Part shown: positions 32,022 through 39,117 of the stretch, one piece after another
Layout of the letters: each line of letters opens with the position of its first letter
Position numbering within the stretch: position 1 is the first letter of the stretch
Origin: an uncultured Oscillospiraceae bacterium
Lineage (GTDB): Bacteria > Bacillota > Clostridia > Oscillospirales > Oscillospiraceae
Length of the DNA: 40,813 nucleotides
Assembly (NCBI GenBank): GCA_934661135.1
Contig: CAKUJA010000004.1
Location: 1-40,813, forward strand
Direction: 5' to 3'
Translations under genes and position numbers: made by a program
Notes under the pieces: model-generated
Told to the model about the DNA's origin: nothing
The model's input: only the letters and a program-made list of their open reading frames with translations
Database searches by the model: none

Positions 32022-32299
32022 ATTGTGCAACTGAGAATAAAGTGATAGCTTTGATCCTGAAATATCCTTCGATGGAAAAGCTGCTGGACAACGTTTCTGA
32101 TGAAATGCTGCAAGAAATGATAGAATGCTATGAATTGGAATTTCCGGAACCGCTGGATTTTAAAAACCGGGATACGCGCCGTGTGATCTGCTACAGTTTC
32201 ATTCTGCGCCTATACACCCTGCGGCTCGACGATTGCATAGCAGAAAGCAATGCGTTATTTGAAATCTTGGATTCCTGCTTGGATTATGTACTGCTCTGA
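32018..32299 (+). CDS. Unknown small protein
   Basis: 93 residues, ATG overlapping the GIY-YIG stop by 4 bp; GGAG 8 bases upstream. Helical, with many Leu, Glu and Cys (MNCATENKVIALILKYPSME at the start). Not recognised. It is the last gene before a strong terminator. Confidence 0.6.
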   Translation: MNCATENKVIALILKYPSMEKLLDNVSDEMLQEMIECYELEFPEPLDFKNRDTRRVICYSFILRLYTLRLDDCIAESNALFEILDSCLDYVLL

Positions 32300-32314
32300 G
32301 AAAGCGCGAAGTAA

Positions 32315-32357
32315 GAGGCGACAGCACTTTGATGCTGCTGCCTCTTTTGTTTTTTTG
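32315..32357 (+). terminator. Terminator of the rightward small-gene operon
   Basis: GAGGCGACAGCA (32315-32326) pairs with 32333-32344 with one mismatch and one G-T, 6-base loop, then TTTTGTTTTTTTG. It ends the group 29620-32299. Confidence 0.85.
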
Positions 32358-32553
32358 TGTCCCGTAATTGAAAATGGAATTGCCATTTCAGAATTATCCA
32401 GCCACACCCAAAGAGGACAGGGCAAACAAAAAAGATTTCTCCTGAAATACACCCCCCTGTCCTCAAAAGGGTGCTGCGCGTTTGCTGAACAGAATTTGCC
32501 GTGTATCCGGCTGATTTTTGGCTCTTGGAGCAGGCAGAAAAGTGTATAGGAAA

Positions 32554-32766
32554 TCAGTTGTTTTCTTGGACGTATTCAATCAGGTCGCCAGGCTGACATT
32601 CCAACAGTCCGCAGATACGTTCAATGTTCTCCCAAGACAGCCCTTTTCCCTCTCTCAGCTTTTGGAGCGTGGATTGGCTCAGTATGTTTTCTTTCCGCAG
32701 AACGTAAGTTGTATATCCTTTTGCTTTCAGTGCCTCTAAAACGTCAATCTTAAATTGCATTGGCAT
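32554..32766 (-). CDS. XRE/Cro-C1-type regulator of the element
   Basis: 70 residues forming one helix-turn-helix domain (YVLRKENILSQSTLQKLREGKG, then LSWENIERICGLLECQPGDLIEYV). AAGGAGG precedes the ATG. It stands divergent from the operon that holds the resolvase. Both promoters carry a repeated ATATGCACGAAA-type sequence, so it probably represses itself and the rightward operon, like a phage or ICE switch. Confidence 0.85.
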   Translation of the reverse strand: MPMQFKIDVLEALKAKGYTTYVLRKENILSQSTLQKLREGKGLSWENIERICGLLECQPGDLIEYVQENN

Positions 32767-32793
32767 AAAACCGCCTCCTTTTCCATTGTCCTT

Positions 32794-32822
32794 ATTTTAT
32801 CATAGGATATGCACGAAAACAA
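32794..32822 (-). promoter_or_regulatory. Promoter of the XRE gene
   Basis: Minus-strand TTGTTT (32817-32822), 17-bp spacer, TAAAAT (32794-32799). The operator copy at 32807-32819 lies in the spacer. Confidence 0.6.
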
Positions 32823-32888
32823 GTGTACAAATATCACAGAAATATGCTCGAATTATCGTGTATATTGCCAATTGAATATGCACGAAAC
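32807..32888. promoter_or_regulatory. Operator repeats ATATGCACGAAA in the divergent region
   Basis: Copies at 32807 (ATATGCACGAAAA), 32842 (ATATGCTCGAATT), an inverted copy at 32855-32865 (ATCGTGTATAT) and 32876 (ATATGCACGAAAC). The outer copies sit in the spacers of the two divergent promoters; the middle two form a dyad. They are likely binding sites of the adjacent XRE protein. Confidence 0.65.
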
Positions 32889-32900
32889 ATAGTCTATAAT
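32872..32900 (+). promoter_or_regulatory. Rightward promoter for the resolvase operon
   Basis: TTGAAT (32872-32877), 17-bp spacer, TATAAT (32895-32900), strong match, overlapped by an operator copy at 32876-32888. Confidence 0.75.
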
Positions 32901-32959
32901 ATAGACAGTTGATAGAGATACCCACCAAACAAATTACCATCCAAAAGGAGACAGACAAA

Positions 32960-33238
32960 ATGAGCAAGAATGAAATCGTGAGCATGATTGAAACCATGAA
33001 TAACTACGACGAGCTGGCAAGCAAAGCCAAGGCAAAGGCGGACGCCATCCGCGACGCGCTGAAAGAAGAAATGCTGCGGCTCGACACCGAGGAACTGAAC
33101 GCGGGCGCTTACATCCTCCGCTACACCAACATCATCAGCAACCGGTTCGACACCACCACCTTCAAGCGCCTGTATGCCGACCTCTATAAGGACTTCACCA
33201 AGGCCGTCAGCAGCCGCCGCTTCACAGTCAGCTACTAA
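32960..33238 (+). CDS. Unknown small helical protein
   Basis: 92 residues from the ATG at 32960, which has AAAAGGAG upstream; the longer frame to 32909 crosses that site. Very charged N-terminal helix (MSKNEIVSMIETMNNYDELA, then SKAKAKADAIRDAL) and a beta-rich C terminus (YILRYTNIISNRFDTTTFKR). Not recognised. First gene of the operon with the resolvase. Confidence 0.75.
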   Translation: MSKNEIVSMIETMNNYDELASKAKAKADAIRDALKEEMLRLDTEELNAGAYILRYTNIISNRFDTTTFKRLYADLYKDFTKAVSSRRFTVSY

Positions 33239-33296
33239 CAGAAAAAACAAGCTCCGCGGGCAGGAAATGCCCGTGGAGTAGAAAGGACAGAGAGAT

Positions 33297-33587
33297 ATGT
33301 TGATATTCGATGAATTGTGGAACGGGGCATTCAGCCCGTGTGAGCACCGCTATGAGCGGAACAGCGACTATGATATTGTCAGCCGCCGCATCAGCGCCCA
33401 GATGGATGTGCTGCGTCAGAACGCCTCCAAGAGACAGAAAAAGGTGTGGGAAGCCTATGACCGCGACTTGGCCGAGCGCGAAAATCTGGAACAGCAGGAC
33501 GCTTATTATCAGGGCATTCGGTTCGGCGCACGGTTTATGCTGGACGTGCTTCTGGAACAGCCCGGCAGCTATGAGGCGCGGCGATGA
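33297..33587 (+). CDS. DUF6809-like small protein
   Basis: 96 residues with GAAAGGA upstream. Pattern LIFDELWNGAFSPCEHRY, a mid helix with LRQNASKRQKKVWEAYD, and a C-terminal YYQGIRFGARFMLDVL, which fits a family of about 90-residue proteins common on Clostridia mobile elements (recalled as DUF6809; not verified). Function unknown. Its stop overlaps the resolvase start (ATGA). Confidence 0.65.
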   Translation: MLIFDELWNGAFSPCEHRYERNSDYDIVSRRISAQMDVLRQNASKRQKKVWEAYDRDLAERENLEQQDAYYQGIRFGARFMLDVLLEQPGSYEARR

Positions 33588-34174
33588 AAGCAGGCTATGC
33601 CAGATGCTCCACCAACGAGAGCAGGCAGGACATTGAACGGCAGGTGCGGGAGCTGAAACAGGCGGGTGCGGAAACTGTATATCTGGAATATGAACACGGC
33701 GACGCGGCAGTCAAGGAACAGCTGTCCTTGCTTCTAGAACAGGCACAGGCGGGTGATACTATCATCACGTTAGAAGTCTCCCGCCTTGCCCGCTCGACCA
33801 AGCAGCTCTGTGAAATCATTGAAGCCATCAGCCGGAAGCACCTGTGTCTTGTCATTGTCGGCAGTATCACAATGGACTGCCGCAGAGGACACGCAGACCC
33901 GATGACAGAGGCTTTTTTGCAAATGGCAGGCGTGTTCAGTCAGTTGGAGCTTGCTATGATACGCGCAAGGGTGCGCTCCGGAATGGCAAATGCCAGAGCC
34001 AAGGGCAAGCAGATCGGCAGACCGCACCTGACCAGCGATGACATTCCTGCATCGTTTCTGCGGCATTATCCGGCGTATAAGGGCAGACAGCTCAATATCA
34101 GTGAGTTCGCAAGGGTGTGTAATCTCAGCCGGACAACCGTTTATAAGTATATTGACCTTTTGGAGAATGGGTAA
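33584..34174 (+). CDS. Serine recombinase / resolvase
   Basis: 196 residues. Catalytic Ser9 in YARCSTNES, conserved LEVSRLARSTKQL with the active-site Arg residues near 65-70, the LDFSQLE-like FSQLELAMIRARVRSGMANARAKG helix that forms the dimer arm, then a C-terminal helix-turn-helix (ISEFARVCNLSRTTVYKYI). Length is that of resolvases and invertases, not the large integrases. It could resolve element dimers or invert a segment; no pair of inverted target sites was found. Overlaps the preceding gene by 4 bp. Confidence 0.93.
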   Translation: MKAGYARCSTNESRQDIERQVRELKQAGAETVYLEYEHGDAAVKEQLSLLLEQAQAGDTIITLEVSRLARSTKQLCEIIEAISRKHLCLVIVGSITMDCRRGHADPMTEAFLQMAGVFSQLELAMIRARVRSGMANARAKGKQIGRPHLTSDDIPASFLRHYPAYKGRQLNISEFARVCNLSRTTVYKYIDLLENG

Positions 34175-34176
34175 AA

Positions 34177-34236
34177 CAAGTCATACATTTAACAGATATA
34201 GGGAAATGATTACCTTTCTGTTGGATGTATGACTTG
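34177..34236. terminator. Long inverted repeat between convergent resolvase and lipoprotein genes
   Basis: 20-bp arms (34177-34196 and 34217-34236), starting CAAGTCATACAT, paired throughout with two G-T, loop of 20 bases. It has no good T-run, so it may be a bidirectional terminator, a transcript 3'-end structure or a recombinase site; it starts 3 bases after the resolvase stop. Confidence 0.55.
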
Positions 34237-34273
34237 AATTTGTTTATCCTGCTGGCGTTTCAGCTGGTTCTGA

Positions 34274-35026
34274 TTATTCTGACGTCGTATAACCTTCTGG
34301 GAGGACTACTGTTCCTGAAACTTCAAGGACATCAATCTTAAACCGAGGCTCCAAGTTTGGAGTATAGGATGTCCATTTGTAAGTTTTATAATGCATACTC
34401 TCACTTATTGTCCAATTTCCGTCATATGGTAGTGTGATTTTGAAATCTTTGTAGTTCCTCCATCCGCGGACTGTCCCATTTGACCAATAATCCTCATCTT
34501 GAACATTCCCAGTATCAAATTCCCAACCGGAATTACAATCGTATTGATTTGCTTCTTCGTCCCACGTTGAGTGTATACTCATCGAAACTCGCAGCTTGAT
34601 TGAAACATTTTCGAAATGACTATTCGTTTGATTTATAGTGGATATCGTTGCTGTTCCTGAACCGCTATAGTCCCAATACACATGGAAAAACGGATCGAAT
34701 TCACGATCGGTCTTATAATCATTTGATGATACTTCAATTTTTAAGTAGTCTTGAATGTTTTCAGTTGTAAGTTTAATTGGCTTTATCTTTTTAAGCTGTG
34801 CTTCTGCTTCCTTAAGTGTTGAATAATTTTCGACACTATCCTTTTCTTCTTTACTCAATGCATCATACGCTTTCCTTGCATCCGTAATCTGCGTTTCACT
34901 ATCCAGCGTCACTTCGCCTATGGATGCAATAGACTTTTCTACAGACTTCACCGCTTTGCTTTTTCCACAGGCGCACAGCGACAAAAGCATAACTGCACAT
35001 AGCACCAATGCAACAGCCTTTTTCAT
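34274..35026 (-). CDS. Predicted lipoprotein of the element, AT-rich
   Basis: 250 residues from the ATG at 35026 (GGGGTGG upstream). Signal peptide MKKAVALVLCAVMLLSLCAC with lipid-carrying Cys20. A short helical repeat follows (DARKAYDALSKEEKDSVENY, a motif seen in many Clostridia surface proteins), then a 160-residue beta-rich domain with many Trp and Tyr. No enzyme motif. Base composition is clearly more AT-rich than the rest of the element, so it was probably acquired separately together with the small gene before it. A surface or exclusion function is possible but not shown. Confidence 0.75.
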   Translation of the reverse strand: MKKAVALVLCAVMLLSLCACGKSKAVKSVEKSIASIGEVTLDSETQITDARKAYDALSKEEKDSVENYSTLKEAEAQLKKIKPIKLTTENIQDYLKIEVSSNDYKTDREFDPFFHVYWDYSGSGTATISTINQTNSHFENVSIKLRVSMSIHSTWDEEANQYDCNSGWEFDTGNVQDEDYWSNGTVRGWRNYKDFKITLPYDGNWTISESMHYKTYKWTSYTPNLEPRFKIDVLEVSGTVVLPEGYTTSE

Positions 35027-35039
35027 CCCTATTCCACCC

Positions 35040-35189
35040 CTATTTTGTAATTTCATTGAATTTTAACGCTTTTTCGCATAACTGGCGGACGGCCTCAACA
35101 AACGAGGAAATCCCTTTTTCTTTTTGATACGCAACAATTCTTCTAATCAACTGTGCATCCTTATCACCAAAAGTCACACCTTTGCCCAT
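35040..35189 (-). CDS. Small ribbon-helix-helix-like protein
   Basis: 49 residues, GGAGGT 8 bases before the ATG at 35189. It starts MGKGVTFGDKDAQLIRRIVA and continues YQKEKGISSFVEAVRQLCEKAL, the strand-helix-helix plan of small DNA-binding proteins found on plasmids. It ends in TAG at 35040-35042, 13 bases before the lipoprotein start. TAG is therefore likely a true stop here, which weighs against full TAG reassignment across the element. Confidence 0.7.
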   Translation of the reverse strand: MGKGVTFGDKDAQLIRRIVAYQKEKGISSFVEAVRQLCEKALKFNEITK

Positions 35190-35233
35190 TGTAAATACCT
35201 CCATTTGCGCTTTTCTTTTCTCTTGGCAATTCT

Positions 35234-35262
35234 ATTATATAACATTTTGTTTTATATTTCAA
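35234..35262 (-). promoter_or_regulatory. Promoter of the RHH-lipoprotein pair
   Basis: Minus-strand TTGAAA (35257-35262), 17-bp spacer, TATAAT (35234-35239), a strong match 45 bases before the small RHH gene. The surrounding AT-rich sequence holds an imperfect dyad (about 35247-35271) that may be an operator for the divergent XRE gene. Confidence 0.7.
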
Positions 35263-35321
35263 TATAACAAACTGTTTTCTCTATACTTTTCTGTGAAACT
35301 TTCACAAAGGAGCATAGGAAA

Positions 35322-35546
35322 ATGTATAGACGCATCCGGGATTTGCGCGAAGACTGCGACCTGTTTCAAAAAGACCTTGCCGAGTATTTACAGTGTTCGC
35401 AGGTCTGCTATTCCCACTATGAGATGGGCAAGCGCGACATTCCAACAGACGTTTTAATCAAGCTGGCAAGCTTCTATCATACCAGCACCGATTATCTCTT
35501 GGGGCGAACGGATGAAAAGCAGGCGTATCCCGCATCCAAGAGCTGA
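35322..35546 (+). CDS. XRE-family regulator
   Basis: 74 residues, one helix-turn-helix domain (RIRDLREDCDLFQKDLAEYL, with the recognition part CSQVCYSHYEMGKRDIP), with the frequent C-terminal signature YHTSTDYLLGRTDE. AAAGGAG precedes the ATG. It is divergent from the RHH-lipoprotein pair and upstream of the WYL gene. Confidence 0.88.
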   Translation: MYRRIRDLREDCDLFQKDLAEYLQCSQVCYSHYEMGKRDIPTDVLIKLASFYHTSTDYLLGRTDEKQAYPASKS

Positions 35547-35629
35547 AACACCAGCCGCAGCACAAAACCGCTGCGGCTTTTCCGTATTTGTGCTACAATG
35601 AATAAAACCGGATGTAGAGGATGAAGATC

Positions 35630-36769
35630 ATGGAAAAGGCACGCAACGAATACGGTTTTGAAGTTTTCGAGGGCGGGCATGGCCGGAAAGAAAACCAGAA
35701 GCTCAAGCCGTATCTTGTGCTGCAATACCTCCTGCGGCAGTCGGACGAGAATCACGTCATATCAGCCACAAACATTGTCGGCTATTTGCAGGAAATCTGC
35801 GGGATTTACGCAGAGCGGCGCGGCATCTACAGGGATATCGACGAGATTAACAAGGCCATGCTTATCGTCGAATACGGAATTGACGTGCATGAGGCAGAAG
35901 CGCGGCTGGACGAGGATGAGGGTGAGAAAACCATTGTCTATGACAGGAGCAAAAAGGGCTTTTATGTGCGGCAGCGGCATTTTGACCTGACAGACATCCG
36001 GCTTCTGGCCGAGTGTGTCTATTCTGCGAAGTTCATTGAAAAGGGGCAGGCCGACCGGCTTGTTGATGTTGTTGCAGAGTTTGTCAGTGAGGAACAGGCA
36101 AAGACGATCCGCCATGACGCGCTTCTGACCGACCGTGTGAAAACAGACAACAAGAGTGTCCTTATCAATCTGAGTGAGATCAGCGACGCTTTGAGCCATG
36201 AGCAGAGCGGGCAGCGCCATGCGCCGGAGAAGATCAGTTTCAAATATCTTGAATATACGATTGACGATCTGGATAAGCCTAAGGAGCGGCGCAAGGGAAC
36301 ACGATATATTGTCAGCCCATACCGACTACTGATTAACGATGGGAATTATTATCTGCTTGGATACGATGAAGAAAAGCACAAGATGCTGACCTATCGCGTT
36401 GACCGGATGAAAGACGTTCGGTGCATGGGCGAACCAAGAGAGGGCGAAGAAGCGGCAGCAGCGATTGAAATCAGCAAATATGCGCAGCAGTGCTTTTCCA
36501 TGTTCGGCGGGCAGACGACGCGCGTACAGATTCGGTTTATCAATATGCTTCTGGATACTGTGATTGACCGCTTTGGAAAGACCGGCGTGGAATATGCCAA
36601 GCTGGATGACAGGCATTTTACCATCACTGCGGAAGTCCGTGTCAGCGATCCGTTTTTCTCTTGGGTCTGCACATTCGGCAGGCGGGCAAAAATTCTGTAT
36701 CCTGATTCTGTTGTTGCATCATTCAAAGCATACCTTGATAAAATTCGGGAAATGTATGAAAGTTGTTAA
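35630..36769 (+). CDS. WYL-domain transcriptional regulator
   Basis: 379 residues. The ATG at 35630 is preferred over 35621 because GAGG lies 9 bases upstream of the former but touches the latter. N-terminal winged helix (PYLVLQYLLRQSDENHVISA, then TNIVGYLQE and the RRGIYRDIDEI turn), a central WYL domain (about 200-280, RYIVSPYRLLINDGNYYLLG with the family's Tyr-Leu core) and a WCX-type C-terminal region. WYL proteins bind nucleic acid or nucleotide ligands and often control phage-defence genes. No defence gene is next to it here; the gene is followed by its own terminator. Confidence 0.9.
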   Translation: MEKARNEYGFEVFEGGHGRKENQKLKPYLVLQYLLRQSDENHVISATNIVGYLQEICGIYAERRGIYRDIDEINKAMLIVEYGIDVHEAEARLDEDEGEKTIVYDRSKKGFYVRQRHFDLTDIRLLAECVYSAKFIEKGQADRLVDVVAEFVSEEQAKTIRHDALLTDRVKTDNKSVLINLSEISDALSHEQSGQRHAPEKISFKYLEYTIDDLDKPKERRKGTRYIVSPYRLLINDGNYYLLGYDEEKHKMLTYRVDRMKDVRCMGEPREGEEAAAAIEISKYAQQCFSMFGGQTTRVQIRFINMLLDTVIDRFGKTGVEYAKLDDRHFTITAEVRVSDPFFSWVCTFGRRAKILYPDSVVASFKAYLDKIREMYESC

Positions 36770-36799
36770 AAAGAAAAAGTAAAGCTGTTTGAAAGACAG

Positions 36800-36842
36800 A
36801 AAAAGGTTGCAGAAAAGATGTTATCTTCCTGCAACCTTTTTG
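36800..36842 (+). terminator. Terminator of the WYL gene
   Basis: AAAAAGGTTGCAG (36800-36812) pairs with 36829-36841; an inner AAGAT/ATCTT stem extends it. It ends in TTTTT. Confidence 0.88.
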
Positions 36843-36872
36843 CTTCTTCCCATAGCCTTATTTGGTTTGTGT

Positions 36873-36890
36873 GTGGCACCCGTGTGGCAC
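36873..36890. repeat. Two GTGGCAC repeats, right integrase arm sites
   Basis: GTGGCAC at 36873 and 36884, 11 bp apart and extending as GTGGCACC, as in the left-end copies at 28254-28298. Placed about 65 bp inside attR. Confidence 0.68.
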
Positions 36891-36953
36891 CTGCACGGTT
36901 TATGAATGGCGGAAATCCTTGCAATATCAATGCTTTGGGGCGTCAGCCCCATG

Positions 36954-37003
36954 ATGCTTGACGTGCATGGGGTCACAGGTTCGAGTCCTGTACTGTCCAC
37001 CAT
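36954..37003 (+). repeat. attR: 50-bp copy of the tRNA-Val 3' part
   Basis: Identical to 28050-28099. It lacks the acceptor 5' side and D-arm, so it is not a second tRNA gene. It marks the right end of the element; host sequence continues at 37004. Confidence 0.92.
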
Positions 37004-37104
37004 CAAGCTGCACCCAAAAAGATGCCGCTGCGAAAAGCCCAGAAGTTTCAACTGTTTCACCTCATAGGTACACAATGTGTCATGGGGGTACAGTCGGTAC
37101 GGGC

Positions 37105-37150
37105 AAAAGCAAGACGCAAACTCAAATGCATGAGTTTGCGTCTTGCTTTT
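37105..37150. terminator. Strong hairpin in host DNA right of attR
   Basis: A perfect 20-bp stem, AAAAGCAAGACGCAAACTCA (37105-37124) against 37131-37150, loop of 6. The TTTT at the right and AAAA at the left let it work both ways. It may be the original tRNA-Val terminator or end an old gene on the minus strand. Confidence 0.75.
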
Positions 37151-37181
37151 TACATAAGGATAGAGCTTGGCAGGAGCAATG

Positions 37182-37376
37182 TCAACGGTCGGCATTTTCA
37201 GGTGCAAACTGATAAAGTGCTGTGTTTTCAAGCATTGTGCGGATTTCTGACAATAAAGTCAAGATTCTCCGAACATTCCAGAATCCCTTGAAAGTACTGG
37301 GGAAATCGCTTTTTCGGTTTTGCAGACGGAAGTAGTCAAACAGTAGCCACGCCCCGCTGTTGACGGCACGGGCAAT
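37182..37376 (-). pseudogene. Unrecognised open-frame relic
   Basis: The minus strand is open for 64 codons and reads like protein (VNSGAWLLFDYFRLQNR, later NVRRILTLLSEIRTMLENTA), ending in TGA at 37182. There is no start codon with a ribosome binding site, and a stop lies just upstream. It may be the tail of a gene cut before or during insertion. No family was recognised. Confidence 0.3.
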
Positions 37377-37414
37377 TCAGAACAAACGAAAAATCACTTT
37401 CTGGAACTCACCGC

Positions 37415-37717
37415 TCAGGCGGCGGCGTTGAACGGCTCCAAGTCTGTGTGATTTTCCCATTCGTCCGTGACACCAGCATCGCGCAGCAGCTCTGTCACAG
37501 TTTTATCCAAGGCATCGACTCTGTCGCTGCTGACTGCCTTCAGGTCAAAGCCGGCATCGCCGGCGTCGTCCAGAATCGCGGGATCCTTGCTGCCGTCCAG
37601 CAGGGCGTTTGCCGGATGTAAGCTGCCGCCCGCACTGCCGCTTGCTGCGGTGTCGATGCTCACGAGCAAATTGGCCACCGTATCCTTGCTCTCGGGTGCA
37701 TACATCCAGCCGATCAC
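37415..37717 (-). pseudogene. C-terminal fragment of an unknown protein
   Basis: The frame is open from 37750 but offers only a GTG start (37717) without a good site. It reads VIGWMYAPESKDTVANLLVS, later SLHPANALLDGSKDPAI and DEWENHTDLEPFNAAA. Composition is Ala/Asp-rich with no helix of membrane type. It looks like the end of a secreted or binding protein whose 5' part is gone; family not recognised. Confidence 0.35.
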
Positions 37718-37770
37718 GTCACCGCCGTAATTGACCTTACCCGGCAGCTGTCAACCCAACGTCGGTCTGG

Positions 37771-38967
37771 TCACTGGTGTTTTTCCCGATATTCGCTGGG
37801 CGTGCTGCCGACATAGGCTTTGAACACCCTTGAAAAATGACTGGCCGAGGAAAAGCCAAGATACGTGCTGATAGCGGTCAAGGATTTATCCGAATAGCGG
37901 AGGAGGCGTTTGGCTTCCTCCGTTTTTTCCTTCAGGATGAAGTCCGTCAGGCTTTCGCCAGTTTCCTCTTTGAACTTCCGCGAGAGATAGGGACGGCTGA
38001 GGAACAGATGCTCTGCGAGCTGCTCGGCAGAGATCGGCTCGGACATATGGTGTTGGATGTAGTTTGCCACGTCCACGGTGAGCTTGGAAGGGTGCTTGCC
38101 CAGATGCAGCCGCTCCACCCGCTCCGTGTAGTCCAGAATCATCCGATATTGCAGATTCATGATCTCCGCCGGTGAGGACAGCAGCTCGCACTGCCGGATG
38201 TAGGAGTCGCTGTGGGAAAAGGCGTCGTCCACGTCCATGCCGCCCCGGATGGCAGCGCGGGAGACCAGCGTGGCGATGACGATGAACGTGTTTTTTCTCT
38301 GCCGGAGCTGCTCCTCCGCCAGAACGCCGCCGCGGACAGCCGGAGCTTGGGCGATCCACTCCTTGAGTGCGGCGGTGTCTCCCTTGCGGACGATGCGCAT
38401 GACCCGCTGCTCGAGATCAAAGGTGTTGTGCAGGCTCTGGGGCTCGTCTGCCGGAACCGACAGCTTCTGCTCCGCCAGCGCGGCATTCTGACGCGCCAGC
38501 AGCTTTTCCTGCTCCGTGTCGTAGATGGTGATGTCCTTCAGAGAGAGCGTTTCCCCGTTCAGGACGTGGTTCATGGTACACAGCATTTGCAGGATGCTCT
38601 CAACTGGCATCCGGACGATGCTTTTCATGCCCGCGATAAAATCTTCCATCTCGTCCGCAGGCACATCCGCGCGGAAGGCAAGCTCCCGCAGCTCCTGATC
38701 GCGCTCTTCGACCTGACGGGTCGGCCCAATGACAATCTTCACTGCGCCGGAATTGACGATGCCGTAGCAGTGAAAATGCGGCGTGGTGATGTATCCGACA
38801 TGGGCTGTTACCGCGAAGATCTGCTCCTGATAGACGCGCATGGGGTCGCGGGGCAGGTAGGTCTGCGAGTAGTAGAAGGTCATACGTTCGCCCTCAAAAA
38901 TTCGCACGGGAACGCCGGAGAGATTCCCGATGGTGGTGCAGAGATAGGGCAGATCGATCTGTGCCAT
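37771..38967 (-). CDS. AraC-family transcriptional regulator
   Basis: 398 residues, GGAGG before the ATG. The first 280 residues form a sensor region that was not recognised (PAS/cupin-like strands near 1-110, then helices). The last 100 residues are the double helix-turn-helix of AraC: ISAEQLAEHLFLSRPYLSRKF then SLTAISTYLGFSSASHFSRV with the closing GSTPSEYR. Divergent from the GPH symporter gene with about 150 bp between, so it very probably controls it in response to a sugar. Confidence 0.93.
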   Translation of the reverse strand: MAQIDLPYLCTTIGNLSGVPVRIFEGERMTFYYSQTYLPRDPMRVYQEQIFAVTAHVGYITTPHFHCYGIVNSGAVKIVIGPTRQVEERDQELRELAFRADVPADEMEDFIAGMKSIVRMPVESILQMLCTMNHVLNGETLSLKDITIYDTEQEKLLARQNAALAEQKLSVPADEPQSLHNTFDLEQRVMRIVRKGDTAALKEWIAQAPAVRGGVLAEEQLRQRKNTFIVIATLVSRAAIRGGMDVDDAFSHSDSYIRQCELLSSPAEIMNLQYRMILDYTERVERLHLGKHPSKLTVDVANYIQHHMSEPISAEQLAEHLFLSRPYLSRKFKEETGESLTDFILKEKTEEAKRLLRYSDKSLTAISTYLGFSSASHFSRVFKAYVGSTPSEYREKHQ

Positions 38968-38990
38968 GTCATCGCCTCCAATTCGTTACT

Positions 38991-39019
38991 ATTATACCGG
39001 AATGGTTACAGATATGCAA
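38991..39019 (-). promoter_or_regulatory. Promoter of the AraC gene
   Basis: Minus-strand TTGCAT (39014-39019), 17-bp spacer, TATAAT (38991-38996), about 25 bases before the start codon. Confidence 0.75.
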
Positions 39020-39038
39020 GTAAAGTGAAAGCGAGTTG

Positions 39039-39047
39039 TGCTACACT
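39039..39047 (+). promoter_or_regulatory. Extended -10 element for the symporter gene
   Basis: TGCTACACT gives an extended -10 (TGn then TACACT, 39042-39047) with no good -35, as expected for a promoter that needs an AraC-type activator. The leader is about 70 bases. Confidence 0.4.
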
Positions 39048-39117
39048 GACAATAGAAAAGGACGGGGCATCGGAAATTTCGGCAAAAACGATGCCCGCGG
39101 AAGTTGGAGGAAAAGAC

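Larger units (their letters stand above)
28050..37003. mobile_element. 8.9-kb integrative element in tRNA-Val
   Basis: Bounded by the 50-bp att repeats, with a tyrosine integrase next to attL, integrase-type repeats at both ends, two XRE regulators, a serine resolvase, a WYL regulator, a lipoprotein and small unknown genes. The base composition is lower in GC than the flanks. There is no relaxase, coupling protein, capsid, terminase or portal gene, so it is neither a complete ICE nor a prophage. It may be a mobilisable island or a phage-satellite-like element. A replication-type winged helix protein (30913) is the only hint of autonomous replication. Insertion is recent enough for the att sites to be identical. 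Confidence 0.9.

Noticed and set aside
36954..37003. Second tRNA gene at attR
   Set aside because: Only the 3' 50 bp are present; acceptor 5' strand and D-arm are missing.
37022..37291. 89-codon plus-strand ORF across the hairpin at 37105
   Set aside because: No ribosome binding site, runs through a terminator stem, no protein-like pattern.
38212..39117. Upstream extension of the symporter frame
   Set aside because: Antisense to the AraC gene; a TTGGAGG site marks the true ATG at 39118.
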